Shown here: positions 50,180-60,022 of the stretch, in pieces
Layout of the letters: every line of letters begins with the position of its first letter
Numbering within the stretch: the first letter of the stretch is position 1
Assembly: GCF_001305965.1 (NCBI RefSeq)
Contig: NZ_JXQC01000003.1
Coordinates: 2,938,861 to 3,002,860, forward strand
Length of the DNA: 64,000 nucleotides
Direction of reading: 5' to 3'
Origin: Erythrobacter sp. SG61-1L
Lineage (GTDB): Bacteria; Pseudomonadota; Alphaproteobacteria; Sphingomonadales; Sphingomonadaceae
Position numbers and translations under genes: made by a program
Notes under the pieces: model-generated
What the model was told of the DNA's origin: nothing
What the model saw: the letters and a program-made list of their open reading frames with translations, nothing else
Databases searched by the model: none

Positions 50180-50629
50180 ATGACCCCGCAGGACTTCGCA
50201 GCCAAGGTTGGCGAAACCATCGGCACTTCGGAATGGCTGCTGGTCGATCAGGAAATGATCGACAAGTTCGCCGATGCCACCGGCGATCACCAGTTCATCC
50301 ATGTGAACCCGCAAATGGCGGCGATGACGCCCTTTGGCGGCACTATCGCCCATGGCTTCCTGACCCTTTCGCTGATCCCGGTACTGACCGAGAAGAGTGA
50401 CATCCAGAAGCCGGAAGGGCTGAAGATGGCGCTGAACTACGGCGGCAATCGCGTGCGCTTCCTCCAGCCGGTCCGCTCCGGCAAGCAGGTGCGTGCCCAT
50501 TTCAAGCTGATCGGCATGGCGGAAAAGCGCCCCGGCCAGTGGGAGCAGACCGTGGAGATCACGCTGGAGATCGAGGGCGAAAGCAAGCCTGGCTATGTCG
50601 CCGAATGGATCAGCCTGCTGTTCTTCTGA
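50180..50629 (+). CDS. MaoC family (R)-specific enoyl-CoA hydratase
   Basis: 149 residues, single hot-dog fold. The catalytic pair is Asp36 and His41 (ATGDHQFIHVN), with TPFGGTIAHGF following. It hydrates trans-2-enoyl-CoA to (R)-3-hydroxyacyl-CoA, which can feed PHA synthesis or fatty acid breakdown. The RBS is GGAGAGG. A thiolase follows after a dispersed repeat. Confidence 0.92.
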   Translation: MTPQDFAAKVGETIGTSEWLLVDQEMIDKFADATGDHQFIHVNPQMAAMTPFGGTIAHGFLTLSLIPVLTEKSDIQKPEGLKMALNYGGNRVRFLQPVRSGKQVRAHFKLIGMAEKRPGQWEQTVEITLEIEGESKPGYVAEWISLLFF

Positions 50630-50640
50630 TGGAAGTATAG

Positions 50641-50731
50641 TCATTGCGAGCGGCCGCAGGCCGCGCGGCAATCCAGGGCGGATCGCATTGTGCCATGGAT
50701 CGCCACAGGGCTTCGCCCTTCGCGATGACGA
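50641..50731. repeat. REP-like palindromic intergenic element, copy 1
   Basis: The 91-base element opens with TCATTGCGAG and closes with CGCGATGACGA, nearly complementary, and has internal partial palindromes and the shared block GGCAATCCAGGGC. A related copy lies at 60051-60142. It sits between the MaoC and thiolase genes in a non-coding spacer. These are typical short dispersed repeats that can fold into long hairpins and may affect mRNA ends. Confidence 0.75.
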
Positions 50732-50778
50732 AATTGTAGAATGCCCGTTGGGCACCCGCGCCAAGAGAGGATTCCGCC

Positions 50779-51954
50779 ATGCGTGACGCAGTCATTGTTT
50801 CCACCGCCCGCACCGCCATCGGCCGCGCCTATAAGGGCGCCTTCAACGCCACGCAGGGACCGACGCTCGGCAGCCATTCGCTGAAGGCCGCAGTGGAGCG
50901 GGCCGGGGTTGAAGGCGGCGAAGTGGAAGACCTCGTCTGGGGCTGCGCCCTGCCGCAGGGCAGCCAGACGCCCAATATCGCCCGCCTCGTGGCCCTGCGC
51001 GCCGGGCTTCCGGTCACCGTGCCGGGCATGAGCGTGGACCGGCAATGCGCCTCGGGCCTGATGGCCATTGCCACCGCGTCCAAGCAGGTGGTGCTGGACG
51101 GGATGGATATCGTGGCCGCCGGCGGGCAGGAATCGATCAGCACGGTGCAGACCAAGGAACTGCGCGTGGCCTTCGACATGGAACTGATCGCCATGCACAA
51201 CGCCACTTACATGCCCATGCTGCAGACGGCCGAAGTGGTGGCCAAACGCTATGGCATCAGCCGCGAGGCGCAGGATGCCTATGCCCTGCAATCGCAGCAG
51301 CGCACCGCCGCCGCGCAGGCCGCAGGCAAGTTCGATGACGAGATCGTTCCCGTCACCGCCACCATGGCCGTGGCGAACAAGGAAACGGGCGAAATCACGA
51401 AGCATGAAGTGACCATCGCCAAGGATGAAGGCAACCGGCCCGAGACTACGCTGGAAGGCCTCTCCAGCCTCAATCCGGTGGTGCCGGGCGGGGTGATCAC
51501 CGCGGGCAATGCCAGCCAGCTTTCGGATGGTTCCAGTGCCGTTGTGGTGATGGAAGCCTCGCTTGCGGAAAAGCGCGGGCTGCAGCCGCTTGGCCGTTAT
51601 GTCGGCATGGCCGTGGCCGGGACCGAGCCGGATGAAATGGGCATCGGCCCTGTCTTCGCCGTGCCGAAGCTGCTGGAACGCCACGGGCTGAAGATGGACG
51701 ACATCGGCCTGTGGGAACTGAACGAGGCCTTCGCCGTGCAGGTTCTCTATTGCCGCGACCGGCTGGGCATTCCTGACGAGTTGCTCAACGTCAATGGCGG
51801 CTCGATTTCCATCGGCCACCCCTATGGCATGACGGGCGCGCGCTGCACTGGCCACGCCTTGATCGAGGGCAAGCGCCGGGGCGCGAAATATGCCGTGGTG
51901 ACCATGTGCGTCGGCGGCGGCATGGGCGCGGCTGGCCTGTTCGAGATATTCTGA
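50779..51954 (+). CDS. Acetyl-CoA acyltransferase (thiolase)
   Basis: 391 residues. The nucleophile is Cys90 ([10 protein letters not shown]), with His347 (GHPYGMTGA) and Cys377 ([10 protein letters not shown]) completing the active site and NEAF before them. It could be the biosynthetic or degradative type; the SVDRQCASG form and overall sequence lean to an FadA/FadI-like degradative thiolase. Start ATG at 50779 with AAGAGAGGA upstream. Confidence 0.93.
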   Translation: MRDAVIVSTARTAIGRAYKGAFNATQGPTLGSHSLKAAVERAGVEGGEVEDLVWGCALPQGSQTPNIARLVALRAGLPVTVPGMSVDRQCASGLMAIATASKQVVLDGMDIVAAGGQESISTVQTKELRVAFDMELIAMHNATYMPMLQTAEVVAKRYGISREAQDAYALQSQQRTAAAQAAGKFDDEIVPVTATMAVANKETGEITKHEVTIAKDEGNRPETTLEGLSSLNPVVPGGVITAGNASQLSDGSSAVVVMEASLAEKRGLQPLGRYVGMAVAGTEPDEMGIGPVFAVPKLLERHGLKMDDIGLWELNEAFAVQVLYCRDRLGIPDELLNVNGGSISIGHPYGMTGARCTGHALIEGKRRGAKYAVVTMCVGGGMGAAGLFEIF

Positions 51955-52378
51955 GGCCGGGTTATGGTCGGGGCCGAAGTTGGGGGCCGAAGTTTACGCA
52001 GAACGGCCCCCGAAACCCTGTGACCTTTCCCGGAGATTCAGTAGCATTTTCAAAGGGGTGTTCCAAAAATCCCGCATAAGGCGTGTGACCTTGCGCGAGA
52101 GAGGCGCCGCTGGGGGCACGGACTTGTGTGCCGGGCAATTTCGCGTGCGGGCCATGCTGACGATGGGAAAGAGCGGCGGGAAAGAGCGGCGGGAAAGAGC
52201 GGCGCCACCCCTAGCGGTTTTGGGGCATGTAGGAAAATGCGCCGTGCGGGCGGGGCAAGGGCCGGGTTCCGCTGGCGCCCATACCTTTCCGCAACAGAAC
52301 TTGCGTGGCCGGTCAAGATCGCGCCGCGCCGATGTGTAGCTTCCTATTCGCCGGAAGGCCGAGCGAGGGAGCGCATCC
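51955..52378. other. Intergenic region of 424 bases
   Basis: No gene is convincing here; the open frames in it have no RBS and show no family resemblance. It contains a 13-bp tandem repeat (three copies, 52165-52203) and an AT-rich patch near 52040-52080 that may hold a promoter. RBS-like GAGGGAG lies just before the VOC gene. Confidence 0.5.
52165..52203. repeat. 13-bp tandem repeat, three copies
   Basis: Three identical copies of GGGAAAGAGCGGC stand head to tail at 52165-52177, 52178-52190 and 52191-52203. They lie in an intergenic stretch and their period is not a multiple of 3. Identity of the copies points to recent slippage. Confidence 0.9.
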
Positions 52379-52765
52379 ATGCACATGACCTACACCACGT
52401 TTTTCACCCGCGATGTCAATCGCATGGCGGATTTCTATGTGGCGATCGGCCTGGAGGAGATCGAATCCTCCCGCTCCGAATTCTACCGCGAAGTCTCGGC
52501 CGGCGGCGCCAAGATCGGCTTTGCCGGGCAGGCGGCCTATACCAATCTCAATATTCCCGATGATGCCAACCCCACGGGCCTGCGCAATATCCTGACGCTG
52601 GATGTCGGCACGCCGGATAATGTCGGCCCCACGGTCGATAAGGCCGTGGCGGCGGGCGGTGAGCTGGTGAAGCCGGGGTTCGAAACCACTTTCGGCCAGT
52701 TCCTCGCCGTGGTGAAGGATCCCGAAGGCAATGCCGTGCGTCTGGCTGCGGCGGTTGCGGCATGA
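52379..52765 (+). CDS. VOC superfamily (glyoxalase-like) protein
   Basis: 128 residues. Two beta-alpha-beta-beta-beta units are recognisable: TTFFTRDVNRMADFYVAIGLEE and KAVAAGGELVKPGFETTFGQFLAVVKDPEGNAVRL. Metal ligands typical of glyoxalase I are not obvious. The substrate is unknown. The stop overlaps the ATGA of the next gene, so it is translationally coupled to the oxygenase. Confidence 0.85.
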   Translation: MHMTYTTFFTRDVNRMADFYVAIGLEEIESSRSEFYREVSAGGAKIGFAGQAAYTNLNIPDDANPTGLRNILTLDVGTPDNVGPTVDKAVAAGGELVKPGFETTFGQFLAVVKDPEGNAVRLAAAVAA

Positions 52766-53742
52766 TCCCCTATACCCCCGCCCGCGCGGCGACTCACATT
52801 CCGGTCATCGACCTTTCCGGCAGCTTCCAGCCCGGCCCCGCGCAGGACGAAGTGGCAGCCGCGATCCATCGCGCCTGCCGGGAAACCGGCTTCTTCTATG
52901 TCTCCGGCCATGGGATCGACCCGGAACTGGTCTCTGGCCAGATCGAGGCGGCGCAAAGCTTCTTCGCCCTTCCTGAAGAAACGAAGCTGGATGTCCATTC
53001 CAGCAAATCCCCCCACTGGCGCGGTTATCAGGGCACGGGCGGGCAAGTGCTGGATGAAGGTTCCGCGGCCGATTACAAGGAAAGCTATTCCATCGCCTGC
53101 GACTTGCCGGAAGATCACCCGCTGGTGGTGTCCGGCGTTCCCGGCCAGGGGCCAAACATGTGGCCACAGGGCCTGCCCGGCTTCAAGGAACAGATGAACG
53201 CCTATCAGGCGGCGGCGATCGATCTGGGGCGGCATTTGATGGGCCTGCTCGCCCGTTCGGTGGAACTGGAATATGATTATTTCGCCGATGGGCTGGGCGA
53301 GCCGCAATGCGGCGTGCGCCTGCTGCGCTATCCCCCGCAGCCCGAGGAAGCGGCGGGCAATATGCTGGGCGCCGGGGCGCATACGGATTGGGGCTCGATC
53401 ACTATCCTGCTGCAGGACGGCAAGGCCGGGCTGGAAGTGTGCAATGCCGATGGCGAATGGATTCTGGCGACCCCGATCGAGGGTACTTTCGTGATCAATA
53501 TCGGCCAGATGATGGAGCGCTTTACCGGCGGTATCTACAAGGCCAACCTGCACCGCGTGCGCAATGGCGCGCAGGATACGGCCCGGTATTCCGTGGCGAC
53601 CTTCTTCGAGCTGGAGCCGTGGTATCGCATGGGCGTTGCCCCGACCTGCCGCGCAGACGATGCGGGTGAACCGGAGCCGGGCCTGACCGTCGCCGAACAT
53701 ATCGACCAGATGGTCAAGGCGACGATGAATACGGGCTATTGA
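52762..53742 (+). CDS. Isopenicillin N synthase-like Fe(II) oxygenase
   Basis: 326 residues. The N-terminal DIOX_N region (IPVIDLSG, ACRETGFFYVSGHGI) and the C-terminal 2OG-Fe(II) domain are present with iron ligands in GAHTDWGSIT and LHRVRN, and the RYSVATFFE arginine-serine pair for the co-substrate. Bacterial members oxidise diverse small molecules; real penicillin synthesis is unlikely as no other pathway gene is here. It overlaps the VOC gene by four bases. Confidence 0.9.
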   Translation: MIPYTPARAATHIPVIDLSGSFQPGPAQDEVAAAIHRACRETGFFYVSGHGIDPELVSGQIEAAQSFFALPEETKLDVHSSKSPHWRGYQGTGGQVLDEGSAADYKESYSIACDLPEDHPLVVSGVPGQGPNMWPQGLPGFKEQMNAYQAAAIDLGRHLMGLLARSVELEYDYFADGLGEPQCGVRLLRYPPQPEEAAGNMLGAGAHTDWGSITILLQDGKAGLEVCNADGEWILATPIEGTFVINIGQMMERFTGGIYKANLHRVRNGAQDTARYSVATFFELEPWYRMGVAPTCRADDAGEPEPGLTVAEHIDQMVKATMNTGY

Positions 53743-53790
53743 TGGGCGGCGACCTGATGGGCCGGTGTACACTCGATTGCGCGCCGGGGT

Positions 53791-53812
53791 GGCCCCCGTC
53801 GAAACGGGGGCC
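53791..53812. terminator. Hairpin between convergent genes
   Basis: GGCCCCCGT (53791-53799) and ACGGGGGCC (53804-53812) form a perfect 9-bp stem with the stable tetraloop CGAA. It stands between the oxygenase gene (plus) and the small secreted protein gene (minus) and could end transcription from both sides, though no T-tract flanks it. Confidence 0.55.
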
Positions 53813-53830
53813 GGGGCAACCGGACCTGGT

Positions 53831-54052
53831 TCAGCAGGGCGCCTCGCCAGTGTGATATTCGACATAGGCGACCACGTTGGTGATCAGGCCGCCGCTGGAA
53901 TAGAGCGTGCCGTCATCGCAATACATCTCGGCGCCGGACACGCCCCAGATGTAGTCGTAATAGACAATGTAATAAGCACCGGCAGGCGATGTCAGCAGCA
54001 TCGACGTCAGGGCAGCGCCTGCGCCAAGAATAAGCTTGCGTGCAGAAATCAT
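53831..54052 (-). CDS. Small secreted protein, DUF6289-like
   Basis: 73 residues from the ATG at 54052 (an ATG three bases upstream is also possible; AGGAG is best spaced for 54052). A Sec signal ends at SPAGA. The mature part is about 48 residues, rich in Tyr and Gly, with two cysteines (MYCDDG and the C-terminal Cys). The AYYIVYYD ... C-DG ... G pattern recalls DUF6289, a family of small exported proteins; I am not certain. It lies next to an AT-rich pocket. Confidence 0.65.
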   Translation of the reverse strand: MISARKLILGAGAALTSMLLTSPAGAYYIVYYDYIWGVSGAEMYCDDGTLYSSGGLITNVVAYVEYHTGEAPC

Positions 54053-54424
54053 CATCCTCTCCTCAGTGTTATAACGCAACACCACGGCGGGGAATTTGGT
54101 TACTCAGCAATTAAGGATGTCGCGCAAATTGTTATATTTGCTGGTAATACGACTCGCTCCCCGCAGGAAACATAACATCACGGGGTTCTATTACTAATAT
54201 AGATGCGGTGAATTCATCTGGCAGGCCGGGCATTGGCGCGGTTCATCTGCCGCGCAAGGCCAAGGATGCCCGGAATTGCGGGATTGTCGGCACGCCAGTG
54301 AAGGTCCGTATCGGATCAAAACATGCCGGTGAAGGCATCGGCGAGCATCGATCCAGCCATCAGCGATCCCGGTTTTCGCCGGATGGCCATGCAGGCCTGC
54401 CAAGGCGCCGGGAGGCCTGCCCCG
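54053..54424. other. Intergenic region of about 370 bases, AT-rich on the left
   Basis: The stretch 54100-54215 is far more AT-rich than the genome at large and likely holds the promoter for the small secreted protein. The right half returns to high GC and shows only a weak open frame on the minus strand without RBS. The low GC of the pocket may mark a recent insertion. Confidence 0.5.
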
Positions 54425-55693
54425 TCACGCCACGGCGTGCAGCTTCGTTCCCTTTGCGCCCGGATTGGCCCGCATCCATTCTTCCACCACCGGAGCAATG
54501 CGCGCGCGCCATTTGCTGCCGTTGAAGATGCCGTAATGGCCGACATCGGGGGCGAGGTGATAGAGCTTCTTCGCCTCGGGCAGATTATGGGCAAGGTCCA
54601 GCGCGGCCTTGGTCTGGCCGATGCCGGAAATATCGTCGCGCTCGCCCTCGATCGCCAGCAGCGCCGTGTCGCGGATTGCGCCAAGGTCGATCGCCTTGCC
54701 GCGATGGACGAACTTGCCGCGCGGCAGGGAGTGTTCCTTGAACACATGCTCCACCGTCTGGAGATAGAATTCCGCCGTCAGATCGCAGACGGAGAGATAT
54801 TCGTCATAGAAGGTCTTGTGCGCGGAGGCCCCATCGCCATCGCCTTCGATCAGATGATTGAAGTACTGGTAATGGCTCATCAAATGGCTGCCCAGGTTCA
54901 TCGCGATGAAGCCGGAAAGCTGCAGGAAACCGGGATAGACCTGCCGTCCCGCGCCCGGATAGGCGACCGGAACGGTGGCGATCACATGATTGCGGAACCA
55001 GCTCAGCGGCCGGTCGGTCGCCACGTCGTTCACGCTGGTGGGCGATGCGCGCGTGTCGATCGGGCCGCCCATCATGGTCAGGCTGGCCGGGCGGCAGGGA
55101 TGGTCTTCCGCGCCCATCACTGCCGTGGCGGCATAGGCGGGCACCGAAGGCTGGCACACGGCCATCACATGGGTGTTGGGGCCAAGGAAGGTCAGGAATT
55201 CGATCAGATAGTCGATGTAATCGTCCAGATCGAAACGGCCCTTGTGCATCGGCACCATCTTCGCATCGGCCCAGTCGGTAACATAGACGTCCTGGTTCTC
55301 GATCATGCGGGCCACCGTGCCGCGCAGCAGGGTGGCGTAATGGCCGCTCATCGGCGCGACCACCAGCAGGCGGGGCGCATCTTCGGGCAGGCCTTCGCGG
55401 CGGAAATGCTTGAGGTCGCAGAAGGGCTTGTGCAGCACCACGCTCTCATTCACCGGCCAGTCCTGCCCATCGACATAGGCATGGCCCAGATGCCATTCCG
55501 GCTTTCCGCGCGGGGCATAGGCATGGGCGAAGACTTCCAATGCGCTGGCCATCACTGGCGCGGCACCGGCATAGCCGAGCGGATTCGTGGGGTTGGAAAG
55601 GAATTCGGCCCAGACGGAGGCCCAGGTGCTCGCGCCCGAGAGCATGGCGCGCTGGATCTCGTATGTGTGGTAAAGCAAGCGACGCTCCTTCAT
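54425..55693 (-). CDS. phaZ: Intracellular poly(3-hydroxybutyrate) depolymerase
   Basis: 422 residues from the ATG at 55693 (MKERRLLYHTYEIQRAML), the standard start for this family; the frame continues upstream without homology. The nucleophile is a cysteine, Cys180 in AVCQPSVPA, instead of the usual lipase serine, as in Ralstonia PhaZa. The catalytic His is in APDVGHYGIFNG. It mobilises stored PHB granules in the cytoplasm and complements phaB of this window. Divergent from the ABC exporter. Confidence 0.93.
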   Translation of the reverse strand: MKERRLLYHTYEIQRAMLSGASTWASVWAEFLSNPTNPLGYAGAAPVMASALEVFAHAYAPRGKPEWHLGHAYVDGQDWPVNESVVLHKPFCDLKHFRREGLPEDAPRLLVVAPMSGHYATLLRGTVARMIENQDVYVTDWADAKMVPMHKGRFDLDDYIDYLIEFLTFLGPNTHVMAVCQPSVPAYAATAVMGAEDHPCRPASLTMMGGPIDTRASPTSVNDVATDRPLSWFRNHVIATVPVAYPGAGRQVYPGFLQLSGFIAMNLGSHLMSHYQYFNHLIEGDGDGASAHKTFYDEYLSVCDLTAEFYLQTVEHVFKEHSLPRGKFVHRGKAIDLGAIRDTALLAIEGERDDISGIGQTKAALDLAHNLPEAKKLYHLAPDVGHYGIFNGSKWRARIAPVVEEWMRANPGAKGTKLHAVA

Positions 55694-55869
55694 GACCCAC
55701 AGGGGCCTTGCTGGACCGACTCCGGACGGGCGGGAGCGGCCCTTTGCCAAGCATAGTGGCGCGTTTCGTTTCATTGTGCAATGCAGCAGAGATGGGCCGA
55801 GGCGGGGCATTGCGATCCGGGCGCCGATCTTCGCTTCATTCCGCCGCCGGATTGGGCTAGGCGCGCGCC

Positions 55870-57672
55870 ATGGCACGCGCACCGCAGAACCGGCCCGATG
55901 TAGAACCCGCCAAGTCGCTCGGCCCGCTGGGCATGATCTGGCAGGCGGCTATGCGCTATCCGGGGCAGGTGGCACTCTCGCTGCTGGCCCTGACGGTGAC
56001 GGCAGCGGCCACTCTGGCGATCCCCATGGGTTTCAGGCAAGTGATCGATCAGGGCTTTGCCCAGGGTGGTGATCCGGCCGGTATCGCGCGCTGGTTCCGC
56101 TATTTGTACCTTCTCGTATTTGTGCTGGCCATCGGCACAGGCTGCCGGTTCTATTTCGTCAGCTGGCTGGGCGAGCGGGTGGTCGCCGATATTCGCAAGG
56201 CGGTTCAATCCAATCTGTTGCGCCTGTCGCCCGGTTTCTTCGAAGAGAACAGCCCCAAGGAAATCTCTTCGCGCATGACGGCGGATACGTCCCAGATCGA
56301 ACTGGTGGTGGGTACCACCGTGTCGGTCGCCCTGCGCAATCTCATCACCGTGATCGGCGGTATCGTAGTCTTACTGTTTCTTGCGCCGCAGCTCACCTTA
56401 ATGCTCGTGATCGTGGTTCCGGTAGTGGTCCTGCCCATCGTCTGGTTCGGCCGCCGTCTGCGCAAGATTTCGCGCGAAAGTCAGGACCGGGTGGCCGATG
56501 TCGGCGCCATGACCACCGAAGTGCTGGGCGCGATGAAGATCGTGCAGGGCTTCAATCAGGAAGGCCGCGAGGCCGGGCGCTTCGCGGCGATCGTGGAGTT
56601 GACGTTCGACACGGCTCGCCGACGGATCCTGCTGCGCTCCTTGATGACCGCCATCATCATCCTGTTCATCTTCGGATCGATCACCGCCCTGATGTGGCGC
56701 GGCGCAATGCAGGTGGCCGAAGGCGCGCTTAGCGGCGGCACTATCGCCGCCTTCGTGCTCACCGGTGCGCTGGTGGCAGGGGCCTTCGGTTCGCTGACCG
56801 AAGTCTATGGCGATCTGCTGCGCGGTGCCGGGGCGGCCAGCCGCCTCAACGAACTGCTCAAGGAAAAGCCCGCCATCGCCCCGCCCGCGCGCCCGTTGGA
56901 ACTGCCGGTTCCGCCGCGCGGCAGCCTTGCGTTTCAGGGCGTGACCTTCCGCTATCCCACACGGCCCGAAGTGGCGGCGGTGCAGGATTTCGACCTGACC
57001 ATCGAGCCGGGCGAGACAGTGGCGATTGTCGGCCCGTCCGGCGCGGGCAAATCCAGCCTGTTCCAGCTGGCAGAGCGTTTCTACGATCCGCAGGCCGGCA
57101 CTATCCGGCTGGACGGTGTGCCGCTGACCAGCGTGGACCCAGCCGAAGTGCGCCGCCGCATGGCGCTGGTGCCGCAGGAAGGCACTCTGTTTGCCGCCAA
57201 TGCGCGCGACAATCTGCGTTACGGCGCGTGGGACGCCAGCGACGAGGCGATCTGGGAAGCGGCCCGTGCGGCCAATGCCGAGGAATTCCTCACGGCTCTG
57301 CCGCAGGGCCTGGACACATATCTGGGCGAAGGCGGCGCGCGCCTTTCGGGCGGCCAGCGCCAGCGCGTGGCGATTGCCCGCGCCCTGCTGCGCGATGCGC
57401 CGATCCTGCTGCTGGACGAAGCGACCAGCGCGCTCGACGCGGAAAGCGAACGGCTGGTGCAGCAGGCGCTCGAGCGGCTGATGGAGCATCGCACCACGCT
57501 GGTCATCGCCCACCGCCTCGCCACTGTGCGCGCGGCGGACCGGATCGTGGTGATGGATGGCGGCCGGATCGTGGAACAGGGCACCCATTCCGAACTGACG
57601 GCGGCTGGCGGCCTCTACGCACGCCTTGCCTCGCTCCAGTTCGACGATGTGGCTTTTGCCCCCGCGAAATAG
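55870..57672 (+). CDS. ABC exporter, fused permease and ATPase
   Basis: 600 residues. Six membrane helices occupy the first 320 residues, then the nucleotide-binding domain: Walker A GPSGAGKSS (388-396), signature LSGGQRQR (from 492), Walker B ILLLDEATS (Asp516, Glu517) and the switch His in VIAHRLATV. Half-transporter of the MsbA/multidrug class that works as a homodimer. The substrate is unknown; lipid or drug export is usual. Confidence 0.92.
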   Translation: MARAPQNRPDVEPAKSLGPLGMIWQAAMRYPGQVALSLLALTVTAAATLAIPMGFRQVIDQGFAQGGDPAGIARWFRYLYLLVFVLAIGTGCRFYFVSWLGERVVADIRKAVQSNLLRLSPGFFEENSPKEISSRMTADTSQIELVVGTTVSVALRNLITVIGGIVVLLFLAPQLTLMLVIVVPVVVLPIVWFGRRLRKISRESQDRVADVGAMTTEVLGAMKIVQGFNQEGREAGRFAAIVELTFDTARRRILLRSLMTAIIILFIFGSITALMWRGAMQVAEGALSGGTIAAFVLTGALVAGAFGSLTEVYGDLLRGAGAASRLNELLKEKPAIAPPARPLELPVPPRGSLAFQGVTFRYPTRPEVAAVQDFDLTIEPGETVAIVGPSGAGKSSLFQLAERFYDPQAGTIRLDGVPLTSVDPAEVRRRMALVPQEGTLFAANARDNLRYGAWDASDEAIWEAARAANAEEFLTALPQGLDTYLGEGGARLSGGQRQRVAIARALLRDAPILLLDEATSALDAESERLVQQALERLMEHRTTLVIAHRLATVRAADRIVVMDGGRIVEQGTHSELTAAGGLYARLASLQFDDVAFAPAK

Positions 57673-57847
57673 GGCGCGCATTCGGCCCCGGCAGGGCTTG
57701 CATTCCGTCGCCTTTTTCGACCAAGTAACAAATGCAACCGATTAACGACGGCCTTTCGCCGTCCGACATCGCTATGGCATTGCCCATGTCCCCCTGACGG
57801 AGTCAGGTGCGCCCCCGCGCCTGGCCCGCTTGATCGAAGGCTGATTG

Positions 57848-60022
57848 ATGATCCGATCCCTGATCCTGGCCGGCGCCTCTGCCGCCGCGCTTGCAATTTC
57901 CGCCCCTGCCCTTGCTGCTCCGGCCGCCAATGCTCCCGCGCTCGAAACGCTCGAGCATGAATTCGACGCGGCCCCTGCCGCGGAAGGCGCCGCCGCCCCG
58001 GAAATGAGCTTCGGCACATGGGGTTTCGATCCGGCCACGCTCGACCCCGCGGTGAAGCCGGGCGACGATTTCTTCGCTTACGTCAACGGCAAGTGGGTGC
58101 GCGATAATCCGATCCCGCCGGAATATACCCGCTATGGCGCTTTCAACTATCTCGACGAAAAGTCGAAGGGCGACGTGAAGACGCTGATCGACGAACTGGT
58201 TTCCAAGAAGCAGCAGCCCGGATCGGGCGAACAGCGCATCGTCGATGCCTATAATGCCTATCTCGATACGGCGGCGATCGACGCCAAGGGCCTCGCCCCG
58301 GCCTATCCCTATCTCACTCGCATCTTCCAGGCGAAGGATCTGGCCGAACTGAACCAGCTCTTCGCCGTGCCCGGCATTCCGGGGCTGGTCGGCGCGGGTA
58401 TCACTGTCGATGACAAGGATCCGGACGCCTATATCCCCGCCATGGGCTTTTCAGGCATGGGCCTGCCCGATCGCGACATGTATCTGGTGGACAGCGAGAA
58501 GAACCGCGAGATCCAGGCCAAGTACAAGGATTACCTCGGCTGGATGCTCGGCAAGGCCGGCTATGCCGATCCGAAGCCGGCGGCCGAAGCGGTCTATGCC
58601 TTCGAACACAAGGTGGCCGAACTCGAATGGGCACGCACCGCCCTGCGCAACAGCGATCTGACCTATCACAAGCTGAGCCGCGCGGAGCTGGAAGCACTGG
58701 CGCCCGGCTATCCGCTGGCGACGCTGCTTGATGCCTCGGGCCTCGGCAAGGCCGACTATTTCCTCGCCGCGCAGATTCCGCCGACGAAGGAAAAGGCAGA
58801 GGAACTGGGGCTGACCACCGATCAGCTTGCCGAAATCGGCGGCGGCCTGCCCGCGATGATGAAGCTGCTGGGCGAAACTCCGCTGCCCACGCTCAAGGCC
58901 TATATGGCCGTGCGCTTCCTCTCCGCCCATGCCGATGTGCTGCCCAGCGAGATCGATCAGGCCAATTTCGATTTCTACGGCAAGGTGCTCAACGGCGCGC
59001 AGGAACAGCGCCCGCGCTGGAAGCGCGCGATCGAAGCCACGGAAGCCCAGTTGGGCGAAGTGCTGGGCAAGGCCTATGCCGCGCGGTATTTCCCGGCGGA
59101 CAGCAAGGCATCGATGCAGGAACTGGTCGCCAATCTGCGCAAGGCGCTGGGCCAGAGCCTGGAAGAAAACAGCTGGATGAGCGCCGAAACCAAGGTGCAG
59201 GCAGAGGCCAAGCTGGCCAGCTTCTTCCCCAAGATCGGCTATCCCGACAAGTTCGAGACCTATGAAGGGCTGACCATCAGCCCCACCGATCCGCTGGGCA
59301 ACGAAATCGCCGCGGGCGATTGGCAGTGGAAGAAGGACCTCTCCCGCCTCGGCACCCCGCCGGACCGGGCCGAATGGTTCATGCTGCCGCAGACGGTGAA
59401 CGCCTATTACAACCCCTCTTTCAACGAAATCGTGTTCCCGGCCGCGATCCTGCAGCAGCCTTTCTTCGGGCCGAGCGCGGACATGGCGGTGAACTATGGC
59501 GCCATCGGCGGGGTGATCGGCCATGAAATGGGCCATGGCTTTGACGATCAGGGTTCGAAATACGATGCCAAGGGCCGTCTGGAAGACTGGTGGACCGATG
59601 CGGACCGAAAGGCCTTTGACGCCAAGGGCGACAAGCTGGCCGGTCAGTATGACAAGTTCTGTCCGCTGGACGAAGGCAAGACCTGTGTGAACGGCCGCCT
59701 GACGCTGGGCGAGAACATCGGCGATCTTTCGGGCCTCAGCCTTGCCTATCGCGCCTACAAGATGGCGCTGGGCGGCAAGGAGGATAAGGTGATCGACGGC
59801 TTGACCGGCGATCAGCGCTTCTTCCTGTCCTGGGCGCAGGCGTGGCGTTCCTCGATCCGGCCCGAGCGGCTGCGCCAGCAGATGCTGACCGATCCGCACT
59901 CCCCGGCGGAGTTCCGCGTCAACGGGCCGCTGCCCAATGTGGATGCGTGGTACAAGGCGTTCGACGTGAAGCCGGGCGACAAGCTGTATCTGCCGCCGGA
60001 AGAACGCGTCCATATCTGGTGA
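57848..60022 (+). CDS. Secreted M13 family zinc metallopeptidase (PepO/neprilysin type)
   Basis: 724 residues from the ATG at 57848 (a TTG directly upstream is not needed). A Sec signal ends at PALAAP. The zinc site is HEMGH (His559, Glu560, His563) with Glu622 in GENIGDLSG, and NAYYNP is conserved. It would degrade oligopeptides in the periplasm. The stop codon lies in the first copy of a 17-bp tandem duplication. Confidence 0.95.
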   Translation: MIRSLILAGASAAALAISAPALAAPAANAPALETLEHEFDAAPAAEGAAAPEMSFGTWGFDPATLDPAVKPGDDFFAYVNGKWVRDNPIPPEYTRYGAFNYLDEKSKGDVKTLIDELVSKKQQPGSGEQRIVDAYNAYLDTAAIDAKGLAPAYPYLTRIFQAKDLAELNQLFAVPGIPGLVGAGITVDDKDPDAYIPAMGFSGMGLPDRDMYLVDSEKNREIQAKYKDYLGWMLGKAGYADPKPAAEAVYAFEHKVAELEWARTALRNSDLTYHKLSRAELEALAPGYPLATLLDASGLGKADYFLAAQIPPTKEKAEELGLTTDQLAEIGGGLPAMMKLLGETPLPTLKAYMAVRFLSAHADVLPSEIDQANFDFYGKVLNGAQEQRPRWKRAIEATEAQLGEVLGKAYAARYFPADSKASMQELVANLRKALGQSLEENSWMSAETKVQAEAKLASFFPKIGYPDKFETYEGLTISPTDPLGNEIAAGDWQWKKDLSRLGTPPDRAEWFMLPQTVNAYYNPSFNEIVFPAAILQQPFFGPSADMAVNYGAIGGVIGHEMGHGFDDQGSKYDAKGRLEDWWTDADRKAFDAKGDKLAGQYDKFCPLDEGKTCVNGRLTLGENIGDLSGLSLAYRAYKMALGGKEDKVIDGLTGDQRFFLSWAQAWRSSIRPERLRQQMLTDPHSPAEFRVNGPLPNVDAWYKAFDVKPGDKLYLPPEERVHIW

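Noticed and set aside
51994-52386. 130-codon minus-strand frame in the gap before the VOC gene
   Set aside because: Runs through the tandem repeat, no RBS, and overlaps the VOC start; composition is not protein-like.
54145-54158. T7 phage promoter-like TAATACGACTCGCT
   Set aside because: The match fails after the first 11 bases at positions essential for T7 RNA polymerase, and there is no phage context.
54194-54403. 69-codon minus-strand frame between phaZ and the small secreted protein gene
   Set aside because: No RBS and no recognisable composition; high Cys/His/Arg content is typical of spurious frames in GC-rich DNA.
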